Assembly (NCBI RefSeq): GCF_021412565.1
Contig: NZ_JAKCLJ010000003.1
Span: 248,001-312,000 of the forward strand
Source: Shewanella sp. AS1
GTDB taxonomy: Bacteria; Pseudomonadota; Gammaproteobacteria; Enterobacterales; Shewanellaceae
DNA: 64,000 nucleotides
Reading direction: 5' to 3'
A program made the position numbers and the translations under genes. The notes under the pieces are model-generated. The model saw nothing but the letters and a program-made list of their open reading frames with translations, had not been told where the DNA came from and ran no database searches. Below, one piece after another: positions 54,869 to 64,000 of the stretch; position 1 is the stretch's first letter; each line of letters begins with the position of its first letter.

Positions 54869-55615
54869 CTAACCCCGAAGCGGCATGTCGAACGAGTCAT
54901 TGCCTATGGATTTATCACTGAGAATAAGCTCAACTACCTTAGGCATGATCTCACTGGCTTTTCCCTGCAGGTGACATTGAAAGTGACTGCGTTCATCGGC
55001 GGGCAATAGGTTTATCTCGACGGTATGAGCGCCATGATGATTAGCAGTGTCGACAAATCCCGCGGCGGGATACACAGTGCCAGAGGTGCCGATGGCGATA
55101 AAAAGATCGCAGCTATCTAAGGCATGATGAATACGATCCAGCCCAATGGGCATCTCACCAAACCAGACGACATGGGGGCGCAGACGCTGTGCGGGAATAC
55201 AACAGGTGCAGGTATGATTGACGCCAAAGTGATCGGTTAACAGGAAGGTCTGTTGAGAACGGGGACAACGCCCCTTGGTTAACTCGCCGTGCATGTGCAG
55301 CAAGCGTCTTGAGCCTGCCCGTTCGTGCAGATCGTCGATATTCTGAGTGACCACAAGCAGCTGGCCGTCAAACTCTTTTTCCAATCTGGCCAGGGCGATA
55401 TGCGCAGGATTTGGCTCGACCTTACCGCTGTGCAGCTGCTGCCAACGCTCATTATAGAAACGTTCCACCATTTCAGGATCCCGCTGATACCCTTCTGGGG
55501 TCGCCACATCTTCAATCTTATGCTCTTCCCACAGGCCATCTTGATCCCTGAAGGTCCTTAACCCCGACTCGGCTGAGATGCCTGCACCTGTTAAAATCAC
55601 AATCTGACGATACAT
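54869..55615 (-). CDS. cobB: NAD-dependent protein deacylase CobB (sirtuin)
   Basis: 248 residues. The NAD site is TGAGISAESGLRTFRD (9-24), with VTQNIDDLHERAGS and the catalytic His in LHMHGEL. Tyr54 and Arg57 (FYNERWQQ) are the YxxR pair of class III sirtuins, favouring removal of succinyl or malonyl groups as well as acetyl. The zinc part is reduced (GRCPRSQ, TCTCC), as in E. coli CobB. Confidence 0.95.
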   Translation of the reverse strand: MYRQIVILTGAGISAESGLRTFRDQDGLWEEHKIEDVATPEGYQRDPEMVERFYNERWQQLHSGKVEPNPAHIALARLEKEFDGQLLVVTQNIDDLHERAGSRRLLHMHGELTKGRCPRSQQTFLLTDHFGVNHTCTCCIPAQRLRPHVVWFGEMPIGLDRIHHALDSCDLFIAIGTSGTVYPAAGFVDTANHHGAHTVEINLLPADERSHFQCHLQGKASEIMPKVVELILSDKSIGNDSFDMPLRG

Positions 55616-55897
55616 CGGCGTTCCTTGTTATTTTTTTGGCCAACCCTAGTTGCCTCACTCTGCCAGAATCTATTCTGGCTGGCTATTGGGCATTAGTATA
55701 AATAACAGTACAAAATGTAATGACACATTTCAGCATTTATTGCCCATCTAGGTGTATTTTCAAGCAATTTTTTTATAACTAAGCGCAATAAGGCAGATCA
55801 AAGGTTTAAGTTTTTAAATTCTAACCCTATAATGGTTTCAACATTAACAACGAACCCCTATGCCTTGGCTAGTGGTTCTGCAATCAAGAGACTTATA

Positions 55898-56329
55898 ATG
55901 ACAGATGGAAATCAAGCGCTGAAAAAAGCGGGATTAAAAGTCACCTTACCACGAGTCAAAATCCTCGAACTGATGCAAGAGCCCGAGAACCAGCATATCA
56001 GTGCAGAAGACCTCTATAAAAAACTGCTCGATATTGGTGAAGAGATTGGCCTGGCAACCGTGTATCGCGTGTTAAACCAGTTTGACGATGCAGGCATAGT
56101 CACCCGTCACCATTTTGAGAGTGGCAAAGCGGTATTTGAGCTTTCAACCAGCCACCATCATGATCATCTTGTTTGTCTCTCCTGCGGTAAAGTGATTGAA
56201 TTTTCTGATGAGGTGATCGAACGTCGTCAAAATGAGATCGCCATGAAACACAATATCAAGCTGACTAACCACAGCCTGTACCTTTATGGTGTTTGCACCA
56301 ACGATGAGTGCGATCACGGCGACGCCTAA
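55898..56329 (+). CDS. fur: Ferric uptake regulator Fur
   Basis: 143 residues from the ATG at 55898-55900; the frame opens earlier but MTDGNQALKKAGLKVTLPRV is the usual Fur start. The winged helix is in ATVYRVLNQFDDAGIVTRHH, the metal sites in HHHDHLVCLSCG (His86-His90, Cys93, Cys96) and the C-terminal zinc pair Cys133/Cys138. Fur represses iron-uptake genes when loaded with Fe2+. It ends at a strong terminator. Confidence 0.96.
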   Translation: MTDGNQALKKAGLKVTLPRVKILELMQEPENQHISAEDLYKKLLDIGEEIGLATVYRVLNQFDDAGIVTRHHFESGKAVFELSTSHHHDHLVCLSCGKVIEFSDEVIERRQNEIAMKHNIKLTNHSLYLYGVCTNDECDHGDA

Positions 56330-56351
56330 TTAGCGCCTTCAGCACACGTAT

Positions 56352-56375
56352 AACAGCCCGTTAAGGGCTGTTTTT
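56352..56375. terminator. Terminator of fur
   Basis: AACAGCCC/GGGCTGTT with a short loop and a five-T run on the plus strand, 22 bases after the fur stop and just before the convergent methyltransferase gene. Confidence 0.92.
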
Positions 56376-56386
56376 ATTTGTGGCTT

Positions 56387-57157
56387 TCACCCCTTTTGCG
56401 CTTTTATCGAATAGACTAATGGCACCTGCTGGCCTTGATGTATCATCTGATAGCCCTGCCCCTCGACATATTCCAGCCCCTCAAAACAGTTATAGGGACT
56501 GTAGGCATGTTCATTAACCTCAAGCAAAGTTAGCCCAGCCTTTAGCAGCGCAGTGAGCACTTCACTGAGTGAGTGTGACCAACAGACAGTGGTGGATTTC
56601 TCCCCCTGACAATTTTCGGTATAGGTGCCCTCTTGCTCGACATCGCCCTGACCCTGGGGGAAATAGGCGTAGCCACTAAGCAGATCGACTATGGGGTGAA
56701 ACTCAACAAGATGAAATTCACCTTGCGGTTTTAATGCCTTAGCAATGAGGCTGGCCCAGGCATCGAGATCCGGTAACCAACACAAAGCACCATAAGAGCT
56801 AAATACGAGATCAAATTCTTGCTCATTGTGCTGACCGAACTGATACAGATCGCTTTCAATAAAGCGCGCATCGAGCCTTAACTTATCGGCTAACCAACGC
56901 GCTTTTTCGATGGCTCGGGATGATAAATCAACACCTGTGACGCTAGCGCCCAATCTTGACCAAGATAAACTGTCGAGCCCGAAATGACACTGCAAATGCA
57001 ATAAACTTTTCCCTTGCACCTCACCAAGCTGCGCTAACTCGATTGGGTTGAGTGAACTCTTACCATCAAGAAACCCTGGGACATCATAAAACTGAGACTC
57101 AAAATGCACAGCAGTGCGTTTATCCCATGCCTGTTTATTGATCTCGATATAGTCCAT
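56387..57157 (-). CDS. Class I SAM-dependent methyltransferase
   Basis: 256 residues from the ATG at 57155-57157; a TTG 33 bases earlier is the alternative. SAM-binding marks are SLLHLQCHFGLDSLSWSRLG (motif I region), VTGVDLSSRAIEKAR and LVFSSYGALCWLPDLDAW. Similar proteins are annotated only as class I methyltransferases; the substrate is unknown. It converges with fur. Confidence 0.8.
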   Translation of the reverse strand: MDYIEINKQAWDKRTAVHFESQFYDVPGFLDGKSSLNPIELAQLGEVQGKSLLHLQCHFGLDSLSWSRLGASVTGVDLSSRAIEKARWLADKLRLDARFIESDLYQFGQHNEQEFDLVFSSYGALCWLPDLDAWASLIAKALKPQGEFHLVEFHPIVDLLSGYAYFPQGQGDVEQEGTYTENCQGEKSTTVCWSHSLSEVLTALLKAGLTLLEVNEHAYSPYNCFEGLEYVEGQGYQMIHQGQQVPLVYSIKAQKG

Positions 57158-57344
57158 AGTCTTACTCTCGTGTCTTACTTTCGTTTGCAATTTTGATGAT
57201 TAACTTAACAGGATAACTGCTAACTTAGCATTTATTGGTATAGGCAGCAGGATTAATTAAATTTATTAATGGGCTAACTTAATATAATCATTGGTTTAAC
57301 CCTGTTAGTATCGAGTCTTACAACAGGGAAAGCAGGATAAATAT

Positions 57345-58994
57345 ATGACAATCATGCAGCGGGTATTTTGGCTTATCGCCACTGTGGGTAATGGTTTCTC
57401 TCTCTATCTGCTTTTCAGCTATGGTGGTTTTGGAAACGCCGCTCTGGCCCTGCTCACTGTCAGCTACACCTTGGTGGGGCTATACGATCTCTACATTGGC
57501 TCTCACACACTTAACCGACTCTATCCTGTGGTGGCCTATCTGCGTTATTTTTTGGAATCTTACCGAGTCGAGATCCAGCAATATTTTATCGCCAACGACA
57601 CCGAAGAGGCGCCCTTCAATCGCGAGCAACGCTCACTTGTGTATCAGCGCGCCAAGAATGTGCGCGACACCATAGCTTTTGGCACACAGCACGACCTCTT
57701 AGAGGAGAACTACCTGAGCCTGTGGCATTCGCTCTCCCCTAAAACTATCCATGACGATGAAAAACGGGTACGCATTGGCGGACCAGATTGCAGCGCCCCT
57801 TATGATGCTTCCTACTTTAATATCTCCGCCATGAGTTTTGGCTCATTAAGTAGCAATGCCATCGAGGCCTTAAACTTGGGCGCCCTCAAGGCGGGTTGCT
57901 ACCACAATACCGGAGAAGGCGGCGTTAGCCCTTACCATCTGAAACATGGCGGCGATCTGGTGTGGCAGATAGGCTCTGGCCTGTTTGGCTGTCGTGATAG
58001 TCAAGGGAACTTCGATAGCGAGAGTTTCGAGCAGATGGCCAAATTGCCCCAGATAAAGATGATCGAAATCAAACTGAGCCAAGGCGCCAAACCCGGTCAC
58101 GGCGGCGTGCTGCCTAAAGCCAAGATCACCCCAGAGATCGCGCAAATCCGCCATATCTCCATGGATAAAGACTGTATCTCACCTGCGGTGAATCCCGAAT
58201 GCACCACCCCTATCGCCCTGCTGGAATTTATCAAACGTCTTAGGGAGCTGAGCGGCGGCAAGCCCGTGGGCTTTAAACTCTGTATCGGTAATCCTGCCGA
58301 GTTTCTCTCTATCTGTAAGGCGATGTTAAAGACGGGCATCACCCCAGACTTTATCACCATAGATGGCGCCGAAGGCGGCACAGGCGCGGCTCCCGTCGAG
58401 TTTACCAACCGTTTAGGCATGATGTGTCTGGAGGGCGTTTACTTCGTTAACAATGCGCTGGTCGGTGTTGGTCTTAGGGATAAGATCACCTTAATCGCCT
58501 CGGGCAAAACCGCCTCGAGTTTTGACTTACTGTGTAAGATCGCCATGGGCGCGGATCTGGTGAATGCCGCCCGAACCATGATGTTGTCTCTGGGCTGCAT
58601 TCAATCACGCCACTGTAATACCAATATGTGCCCAACTGGCATCGCCACGCAGGATCCCGCCCGCTCCAAGGCGCTGGATGTCTCAGCCAAGAGTGAGCGA
58701 GTCAAGAATTTCCACCACAACACCTTAAAGAGTTTCTATGAATTGGTGGGCAGCATGGGACTGGACAGCCCGAGCAAACTGACGCCTCAGATGATCAAGA
58801 AACGTTCCCCCTATGGCCTGCTCATCTCAACCGGCAGTCTGGTGGCGCCGCTCAAACCCAACGCCATTATCGAAGAACGAGTCAATGATACCGCCTGGGC
58901 CTCCTGGTGGCAGCAGTGCAGCGCCAAAACCTTCTTCTGTGAAGATACCTATATCCTCACACCGGCGGAGTTTGGCCTTAACCGCAAACAATAG
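57345..58994 (+). CDS. FMN-binding glutamate-synthase-like protein
   Basis: 549 residues. Two N-terminal hydrophobic spans (about 5-25 and 28-48) suggest a membrane anchor. The rest is a GltB-type FMN barrel (FNISAMSFGSLSSNAIEALN, GEGGVSPYHLKHGGDLVWQI, ITIDGAEGGTGAAPVEF) with a 3Fe-4S cysteine cluster (CIQSRHCNTNMCPTGIATQD). It lacks the glutamine amidotransferase domain, so it is not a complete glutamate synthase. The real electron donor and substrate are unknown. It is a single-gene unit. Confidence 0.88.
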   Translation: MTIMQRVFWLIATVGNGFSLYLLFSYGGFGNAALALLTVSYTLVGLYDLYIGSHTLNRLYPVVAYLRYFLESYRVEIQQYFIANDTEEAPFNREQRSLVYQRAKNVRDTIAFGTQHDLLEENYLSLWHSLSPKTIHDDEKRVRIGGPDCSAPYDASYFNISAMSFGSLSSNAIEALNLGALKAGCYHNTGEGGVSPYHLKHGGDLVWQIGSGLFGCRDSQGNFDSESFEQMAKLPQIKMIEIKLSQGAKPGHGGVLPKAKITPEIAQIRHISMDKDCISPAVNPECTTPIALLEFIKRLRELSGGKPVGFKLCIGNPAEFLSICKAMLKTGITPDFITIDGAEGGTGAAPVEFTNRLGMMCLEGVYFVNNALVGVGLRDKITLIASGKTASSFDLLCKIAMGADLVNAARTMMLSLGCIQSRHCNTNMCPTGIATQDPARSKALDVSAKSERVKNFHHNTLKSFYELVGSMGLDSPSKLTPQMIKKRSPYGLLISTGSLVAPLKPNAIIEERVNDTAWASWWQQCSAKTFFCEDTYILTPAEFGLNRKQ

Positions 58995-59241
58995 GCTTAA
59001 GGGTAACTTCCCGCCCATTTTAATCAGCTCATTGACCTTTAGACCATGCTCCCTACCGCGCATTTTGGCAAAAAACTGTGATTTAAGTTTCGTTTAAGAA
59101 TATTCAATTTGATTAAAAATTAAGCATCACGCATAGTACGCCTCGCTCTGCAGCCACTCAGTCACACTGAAGTAAGGCTCCTGATGCCAACTTACGGCCT
59201 AGAGCCTCTTGTTTATTTTTTAAAAATTGGAAGTTTAAGCG

Positions 59242-60009
59242 ATGAAAAAAGTTTTAATGCTTGTTGCGGCGTCTGCATCTCTCCTGCTAGTAGGATGTGG
59301 CTCAGAGTCAGAAGACCAAGCGAATGGGGCTATCTCTGCGTCTCAAAGCTACAATGCTAATACTAATGCTGCGTCTACGTACACATCTACATCTACGTAC
59401 ACATCTACATCTACGTCTAACGGCTATGACGTTAATGTGGCCAAAGATGATGCCCTCGCTATCGCTCGCCAGTTCAAAGCGATTGCCGCAGAAATTGCTC
59501 TGCCCATTACGCAAAGTGGTGTAAGCCTGTTTACAGGTCAACCTTATGAAACGGCAGAGGGTTGTAATCAAAATGCCTGGGGACAGATGGAGCACGACAA
59601 CGGGCTAACCCCTACCGCCCGAGTTAACATTACAGGTATCGGTTGCCGTGATGATCAAGGACATCCGTTCTTTACCATGATCCCAACCGGTGATGGTTTT
59701 CCGATAGGTAATGATCCGCAGCGGGTGATTGCGCATAACACCATTACTTTTGATGCACAAGGCGTGGCTTTGCTCAATGATGGCGATACAGATGTGGCTG
59801 CTGTGGTTAATTACACCGTTAATTACAACACTAAGTATTATCTGTTCAAGACCGCTAACAATGGCACTGAGTTACAAGTCGTGGCTCAGACTCAAGCAAC
59901 GCCACACTACCATGGCGACAAAACTAACTCGGTTAACTTCTGGAAAGATGGTTTTGCGCAAACTGCCTCTGATGATGTCGTTATTAAGATTGATTTAGTG
60001 AACCTGTAA
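59242..60009 (+). CDS. Lipoprotein of unknown function with Thr/Ser/Tyr repeat linker
   Basis: 255 residues. Lipoprotein signal (MKKVLMLVAASASLLLVGCG, Cys19). The first 60 mature residues are an Asn/Ala/Ser/Thr linker containing STYTST repeats from two perfect 18-bp DNA units (59374-59409). The C-terminal part, beginning near KDDALAIARQFKAI, is acidic and beta-rich with four Cys and an HYHGDK motif. It is not recognised. A clear terminator follows; no operon partner is visible. Confidence 0.8.
   Translation: MKKVLMLVAASASLLLVGCGSESEDQANGAISASQSYNANTNAASTYTSTSTYTSTSTSNGYDVNVAKDDALAIARQFKAIAAEIALPITQSGVSLFTGQPYETAEGCNQNAWGQMEHDNGLTPTARVNITGIGCRDDQGHPFFTMIPTGDGFPIGNDPQRVIAHNTITFDAQGVALLNDGDTDVAAVVNYTVNYNTKYYLFKTANNGTELQVVAQTQATPHYHGDKTNSVNFWKDGFAQTASDDVVIKIDLVNL
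59374..59409. repeat. Two perfect 18-bp tandem repeats in the lipoprotein gene
   Basis: TCTACGTACACATCTACA is repeated without spacer, with a partial third copy, encoding STYTST units. The unit length is divisible by three. Confidence 0.93.
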
Positions 60010-60029
60010 TTAGATTGCTTACAGACTAC

Positions 60030-60056
60030 AAAAAAGGCGCCTAAGGCGCCTTTTTT
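60030..60056. terminator. Bidirectional terminator between the lipoprotein gene and sucD
   Basis: AAAAAAGGCGCC/GGCGCCTTTTTT with a 3-base loop, between convergent genes; it also ends the suc operon on the minus strand. Confidence 0.95.
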
Positions 60057-60076
60057 AATAACCAGACTAGATGTAA

Positions 60077-60949
60077 TTACCAGCCAGTCTTAGCACGCAG
60101 TGCACTGCCGATGTCGGCCAGTGAACGCACTGTTGTTACACCTGCTGCTTCGAGGGCAGCAAACTTGTCTTCAGCGGTACCTTTACCACCGGCGATAATA
60201 GCACCGGCATGGCCCATACGCTTACCTGCTGGTGCAGTCACACCGGCAATGTAAGAGACAACAGGCTTAGTCACATTAGCCTTGATGTAGGCCGCCGCTT
60301 CCTCTTCAGCAGTACCACCAATCTCACCTATCATTACGATAGCTTCGGTCAGTGGATCGTTTTGGAACATCTCCAACACGTCGATGAAGTTAGTACCTGG
60401 AATTGGGTCACCACCAATGCCCACACAAGTGGATTGGCCGAAACCTTCATCGGTAGTCTGCTTAACCGCTTCATAAGTCAGAGTACCGCTGCGAGAAACG
60501 ATACCCACTTTACCTGGCTTATGGATGTGGCCTGGCATGATACCGATTTTACATTCACCTGGCGTGATCACACCTGGGCAGTTAGGACCAATCATGCGAA
60601 CGCCGGTTTCTTCCAGCTTCACTTTCACTTCCAGCATATCCAGTGTTGGAATACCTTCTGTGATACAAACGATAAGCTCAATACCGCCGTCGATAGCTTC
60701 TAAGATGGCATCTTTACAGAAAGGTGCAGGTACATAGATAACAGTGGCAGTTGCGCCAGTCGCGGCAACGGCATCTTTCACTGTGTTAAATACAGGCAGA
60801 CCTAAGTGAGTCTGGCCACCTTTTCCTGGCGATACACCGCCAACCATCTGTGTACCGTAAGCGATAGCTTGCTCAGAATGGAAAGTACCTTGACCGCCGG
60901 TGAAACCCTGACAGATAACCTTGGTATCTTTGTTAATTAATACAGACAT
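60077..60949 (-). CDS. sucD: Succinyl-CoA synthetase alpha subunit
   Basis: 290 residues. The CoA-binding part opens with [20 protein letters not shown] and the active-site histidine lies in [19 protein letters not shown]. With SucC it makes ATP or GTP from succinyl-CoA in the TCA cycle. Its ATG overlaps the sucC stop as TAATG, so the two are translationally coupled. It is the last gene of sucABCD. Confidence 0.97.
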   Translation of the reverse strand: MSVLINKDTKVICQGFTGGQGTFHSEQAIAYGTQMVGGVSPGKGGQTHLGLPVFNTVKDAVAATGATATVIYVPAPFCKDAILEAIDGGIELIVCITEGIPTLDMLEVKVKLEETGVRMIGPNCPGVITPGECKIGIMPGHIHKPGKVGIVSRSGTLTYEAVKQTTDEGFGQSTCVGIGGDPIPGTNFIDVLEMFQNDPLTEAIVMIGEIGGTAEEEAAAYIKANVTKPVVSYIAGVTAPAGKRMGHAGAIIAGGKGTAEDKFAALEAAGVTTVRSLADIGSALRAKTGW

Positions 60950-62115
60950 TATTTGCCCTCCGCAGCAGCTACAACTTTAACAGCAGCGTCGGTGAGTGAC
61001 TCGGCTGCAATAATGTCAAGACCAGAGTTGGCCAGAACTTCGCGACCTAGATCGGCGTTTGTCCCTTCCAGACGCACCACAACTGGCACTTTAACACCCA
61101 CTTCTTTAACCGCGCCAATGATACCTTCGGCGATCATGTCACAACGTACGATACCACCGAAGATGTTCACCAGAACCGCCTTCACGTTAGCGTCAGACAG
61201 GATGATCTTGAATGCTTCAGCAACACGCTCTTTAGTCGCGCCACCACCTACGTCGAGGAAGTTAGCTGGCTTGCCGCCGTGCAGGTTAACTATATCCATA
61301 GTGCCCATTGCTAGGCCAGCACCGTTTACCATACAACCTACGTTACCGTCTAGGGCAACATAGTTCAGCTCAAACTTAGCAGCGTGCGCTTCACGGGCAT
61401 CATCCTGAGATGGGTCATGCATGTCACGGATTTTTGGCTGACGGAACAGTGCGTTGCCATCGATACCTATCTTACCGTCGAGACAGTGGATGTTACCTTC
61501 AGTGGTAATAACCAGAGGGTTGATCTCAAGCAGAGCAAAATCATGGTCGGTAAACATCTTAGCCAGACCCATGAAGACTTTAGTGAACTGCTTCATCTGA
61601 GTTGGGTTCAGACCCAGCTTGAAACCAAGGTCACGTGCCTGATAAGGCTGAGGACCTGTCAGTGGATCGATAATCGCCTTGTGGATCAGCTCTGGCGTCT
61701 CTTCGGCAACTTTCTCAATCTCAACGCCACCTTCGGTAGACGCCATGAAGACAACGCGACGGGTCGCACGGTCAACAACGGCACCTAGGTACAGCTCGTT
61801 TGCGATATCAGTGCAGCTTTCGACTAGGATCTTAGCAACTGGCTGACCTTTTTCGTCAGTCTGATAAGTTACTAGGTTCTTACCTAACCAATGCTCAGCA
61901 AATGCTCGGATCTCTTCTTTATCGCCGGTAACTTTAACGCCACCTGCTTTACCACGGCCGCCTGCGTGTACTTGACACTTAACAACCCACATATCTCCGC
62001 CAATATGGCCAGCCGCTTCTACCGCTTCTTGAGGGGTATCACAGGCGTAGCCTTCTGACACTGGTAAACCATATTCGGCAAATAACGCTTTTGCCTGATA
62101 CTCATGCAAATTCAT
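60949..62115 (-). CDS. sucC: Succinyl-CoA synthetase beta subunit
   Basis: 388 residues. An ATP-grasp domain opens as [19 protein letters not shown], with [17 protein letters not shown] for nucleotide binding and [14 protein letters not shown] near the C-terminal CoA-ligase domain. It forms the heterodimeric enzyme with SucD. It lies 100 bases after sucB, with a hairpin in the gap. Confidence 0.97.
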   Translation of the reverse strand: MNLHEYQAKALFAEYGLPVSEGYACDTPQEAVEAAGHIGGDMWVVKCQVHAGGRGKAGGVKVTGDKEEIRAFAEHWLGKNLVTYQTDEKGQPVAKILVESCTDIANELYLGAVVDRATRRVVFMASTEGGVEIEKVAEETPELIHKAIIDPLTGPQPYQARDLGFKLGLNPTQMKQFTKVFMGLAKMFTDHDFALLEINPLVITTEGNIHCLDGKIGIDGNALFRQPKIRDMHDPSQDDAREAHAAKFELNYVALDGNVGCMVNGAGLAMGTMDIVNLHGGKPANFLDVGGGATKERVAEAFKIILSDANVKAVLVNIFGGIVRCDMIAEGIIGAVKEVGVKVPVVVRLEGTNADLGREVLANSGLDIIAAESLTDAAVKVVAAAEGK

Positions 62116-62177
62116 GATGATCTATCCATACTTCTTGTTCTAAATTCAACCAGCTCACTGAACTGGTGGCGAGGGTC

Positions 62178-62200
62178 ATGCCTATCTCAGAGATAGGCAT
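62178..62200. other. Perfect hairpin between sucB and sucC
   Basis: ATGCCTATCTC and GAGATAGGCAT are a perfect 11-bp inverted repeat with one central base. No T run follows on the minus strand, so it is more likely an RNA-stability or processing element than a terminator. Confidence 0.65.
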
Positions 62201-62215
62201 TCAATCAACATCGTC

Positions 62216-63403
62216 TTACAGGTCTAATAGCAGACGAGTTGGGTCTTCCAGGAAGTCCTTGATGGCAACCAGGAAGCCCACAGACTCACGGCCATCGATA
62301 ATACGGTGGTCATAAGAGAGTGCTAGGTACATCATAGGTAGGATTTCTACCTGACCATTGACTGCCATAGGGCGATCTTTGATGGCGTGCATGCCTAAGA
62401 TAGCGCTTTGTGGCAGATTAAGAATGGGCGTTGACATGAGCGAGCCAAATACACCGCCGTTTGTCACGGTAAAGTTACCGCCAGTCATATCTTCAACGGT
62501 CAGCTTACCGTCACGGCCTTTAATGGCCAGATCACGGACATTCTTCTCTATGTCAGCCAGGCTCATGGTGTCAGTATCACGCAGTACTGGGGTTACCAGA
62601 CCACGAGGAGTCGATACTGCTATGCTCACATCGACATAGTTATGGTAAACAATATCATCACCATCGATAGAAGCGTTGACTTCTGGGTAGCGTTTCAGTG
62701 CTTCGGTCACGGCTTTCACATAGAAAGACATGAAACCAAGACGGATGCCGTGCTTCTTCTCAAACAGCTCTTGATACTGCTTACGAATATCCATGATGGG
62801 CTTCATGTTAACTTCGTTGAAAGTAGTCAACATGGCGGTTGAGTTTTTCGCTTCCAGAAGACGGTTAGCGATTGTCTTACGCAGACGTGTCATAGGCACA
62901 CGCTTCTGAGTGCGATCGGCCATTGGCTCAAGGGCAGCAACGGGTGCAGACTTAGCCGCAGGCGCCGACTTCACAAAGGCTTCAACGTCTTCTTTAGTGA
63001 TGCGACCGCCTACACCTGTACCCTTCACTTTTGAAGGATCCACATTGTGCTCGGCAATCAAACGGCGAACCGATGGGCTCAGAGCATCGCTTGACTCTTC
63101 GCTAGCCTCGGCTGCGGGTTTCGCAGCTTCAGCTTCGGCTTTGGTCACTTCCTGACCCGCAACGGCACCGGCAACAAACTTAGCGATAACGGCTTCAGCC
63201 AGAACGGTATCACCCTCTTCGGCCAAAAACTCAACGATTGAACCATCTTCAGGTGCAACCACTTCCAATACCACTTTGTCGGTTTCGATATCAACCAGGT
63301 TCTGATCACGAGTCACTTGCTCGCCAGCTTTAACATGCCATGTGGCGATAGTTGCATCGGCAACAGATTCTGGCAGTACGGGTACCTTAATTTCGATACT
63401 CAT
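62216..63403 (-). CDS. sucB: 2-oxoglutarate dehydrogenase E2 (dihydrolipoyl succinyltransferase)
   Basis: 395 residues. The lipoyl domain carries Lys43 in [18 protein letters not shown], a peripheral-subunit-binding domain lies near [20 protein letters not shown], and the C-terminal catalytic motif is [13 protein letters not shown]. It transfers succinyl groups from E1 to CoA in the 2-oxoglutarate dehydrogenase complex. It starts 31 bases after sucA. Confidence 0.97.
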   Translation of the reverse strand: MSIEIKVPVLPESVADATIATWHVKAGEQVTRDQNLVDIETDKVVLEVVAPEDGSIVEFLAEEGDTVLAEAVIAKFVAGAVAGQEVTKAEAEAAKPAAEASEESSDALSPSVRRLIAEHNVDPSKVKGTGVGGRITKEDVEAFVKSAPAAKSAPVAALEPMADRTQKRVPMTRLRKTIANRLLEAKNSTAMLTTFNEVNMKPIMDIRKQYQELFEKKHGIRLGFMSFYVKAVTEALKRYPEVNASIDGDDIVYHNYVDVSIAVSTPRGLVTPVLRDTDTMSLADIEKNVRDLAIKGRDGKLTVEDMTGGNFTVTNGGVFGSLMSTPILNLPQSAILGMHAIKDRPMAVNGQVEILPMMYLALSYDHRIIDGRESVGFLVAIKDFLEDPTRLLLDL

Positions 63404-63434
63404 GGAAAGCTATCCTTTTTATAAAATGTCTAAA

Positions 63435-64000
63435 CTACAGTTTTAATGCGTTATTAATTAAAGATTCTTGCTGCTGTGCGTGCAGTGATGGATAACCACA
63501 TGCCGGTGCTGCCGAGGCTTCGCGACCCGCGTAGGTTAGCTGAGCACCTGCCGGGATCACAGACCAGAAGTTATGCTGGCTGCAATACCAAGCGCCCTGG
63601 TTTTGTGGCTCTTCCTGACACCAGACAAAATCTTTAACATGTTGATATTGTTCGAGTACCTTAGTCATATCATCGTGCGGGAACGGATAGAGCTGCTCTA
63701 CACGTACCAGGGCGATATTATTCAGATTCTCTTTACGGCGTTTTTCCAATAGCTCGAAATAGACCTTACCGCTACAGAACACCACTCTGTCGACCTTGCT
63801 GCTGTCGAGTTCATCGATTTCAGCAATCACATTCTCAAATGTGCCTTCAGCCAGCTCTTCCAGCGTGGAAACCGCCAATGGGTGACGCAGCAGGGATTTT
63901 GGCGACATGACCACCAGAGGACGACGCATAGGACGCACCACCTGACGACGCAGCATGTGGTAAACCTGAGCCGGAGTCGATGGCACACACACCTGCATAT
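63435..64000 (-). CDS. sucA: 2-oxoglutarate dehydrogenase E1, C-terminal part
   Basis: Only the last 188 or so codons are present; the gene enters from the right edge. The C-terminal segments VVMSPKSLLRHPLAVSTLEE, VRVEQLYPFPHDDMTKVL and QEEPQNQGAWY are those of SucA. The enzyme decarboxylates 2-oxoglutarate with thiamin pyrophosphate. It is the first gene of the sucABCD group seen here. Confidence 0.96.
   Translation of the reverse strand, partial: MQVCVPSTPAQVYHMLRRQVVRPMRRPLVVMSPKSLLRHPLAVSTLEELAEGTFENVIAEIDELDSSKVDRVVFCSGKVYFELLEKRRKENLNNIALVRVEQLYPFPHDDMTKVLEQYQHVKDFVWCQEEPQNQGAWYCSQHNFWSVIPAGAQLTYAGREASAAPACGYPSLHAQQQESLINNALKL

Overview
The window looks like a 64 kb piece of a Shewanella chromosome (species not resolved). 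The evidence is a small tetraheme cytochrome of the CctA/STC type, an orphan decaheme cytochrome of the MtrC/OmcA type, an unfused oleABCD olefin cluster, the very large PstC/PstA permeases seen in this group, and a branched-chain amino acid degradation block. Gene density is high, most genes are on the minus strand, and no rRNA or tRNA gene is visible.

Layout. 0-0.6 kb: start of a TonB-dependent receptor behind a TPP riboswitch. 0.8-2.5 kb: ycfL-like lipoprotein, two hotdog thioesterases and hinT. 2.8-6 kb: curli locus csgB-csgD-csgE-csgF-csgG. 6.2-7.9 kb: tetraheme cytochrome and htpX. 8-13.5 kb: biotin genes bioBFCD and divergent bioA with a BirA-type operator between. 13.6-18.7 kb: oleABCD. 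18.9-21 kb: a methyltransferase, a DUF1289 protein and yajD. 21.2-23.1 kb: decaheme lipoprotein. 23.7-29.4 kb: pstC-pstA-pstB-phoU with a Pho-box. 29.5-31.1 kb: an ACT-domain regulator and a DUF2797 protein. 31.1-34.55 kb: an AT-rich accessory island. 34.8-44.1 kb: lipoprotein, LysE exporter, DUF1415, RNase HI with viroplasmin domain, a 1258-residue subtilase, a LETM1-like protein and an M17 aminopeptidase. 44.2-46.3 kb: ybiT and a small membrane protein. 46.4-54.1 kb: valine/branched-chain acyl-CoA catabolism in two transcription blocks. 54.3-59 kb: a P-loop kinase-like protein, cobB, fur, a methyltransferase and an FMN glutamate-synthase-like protein. 59.2-60 kb: an unrecognised lipoprotein. 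60-64 kb: sucD, sucC, sucB and the 3' part of sucA.

The most interesting stretch is 31.1-34.55 kb. Two overlapping minus-strand genes encode an OLD-type ATPase with a TOPRIM domain and a compact UvrD-like helicase, the gene pair that defines Gabija-type phage defence. The pair has the borders of an integron gene cassette. It starts with a GTTATACGC box and ends in a 72-bp attC-like hairpin whose first box (GCGTATAAC) is the exact complement of that start. A Phd/YefM-ParE toxin-antitoxin pair with a perfect palindromic operator follows as an apparent second cassette. No integrase is in the window, so this would be an integrase-less cassette cluster.

A second theme is short tandem repeats (6-18 bp units, 2-5 copies) at twelve or more places. 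Those inside genes always have units divisible by three, and several add unrelated pentapeptide repeats to normally conserved enzymes (BioF, BioC, a methyltransferase). Biotin, olefin, phosphate, branched-chain catabolism and TCA genes each form coherent operons, several with recognisable operators (TPP riboswitch, BirA, Pho-box, a LiuR-like palindrome).
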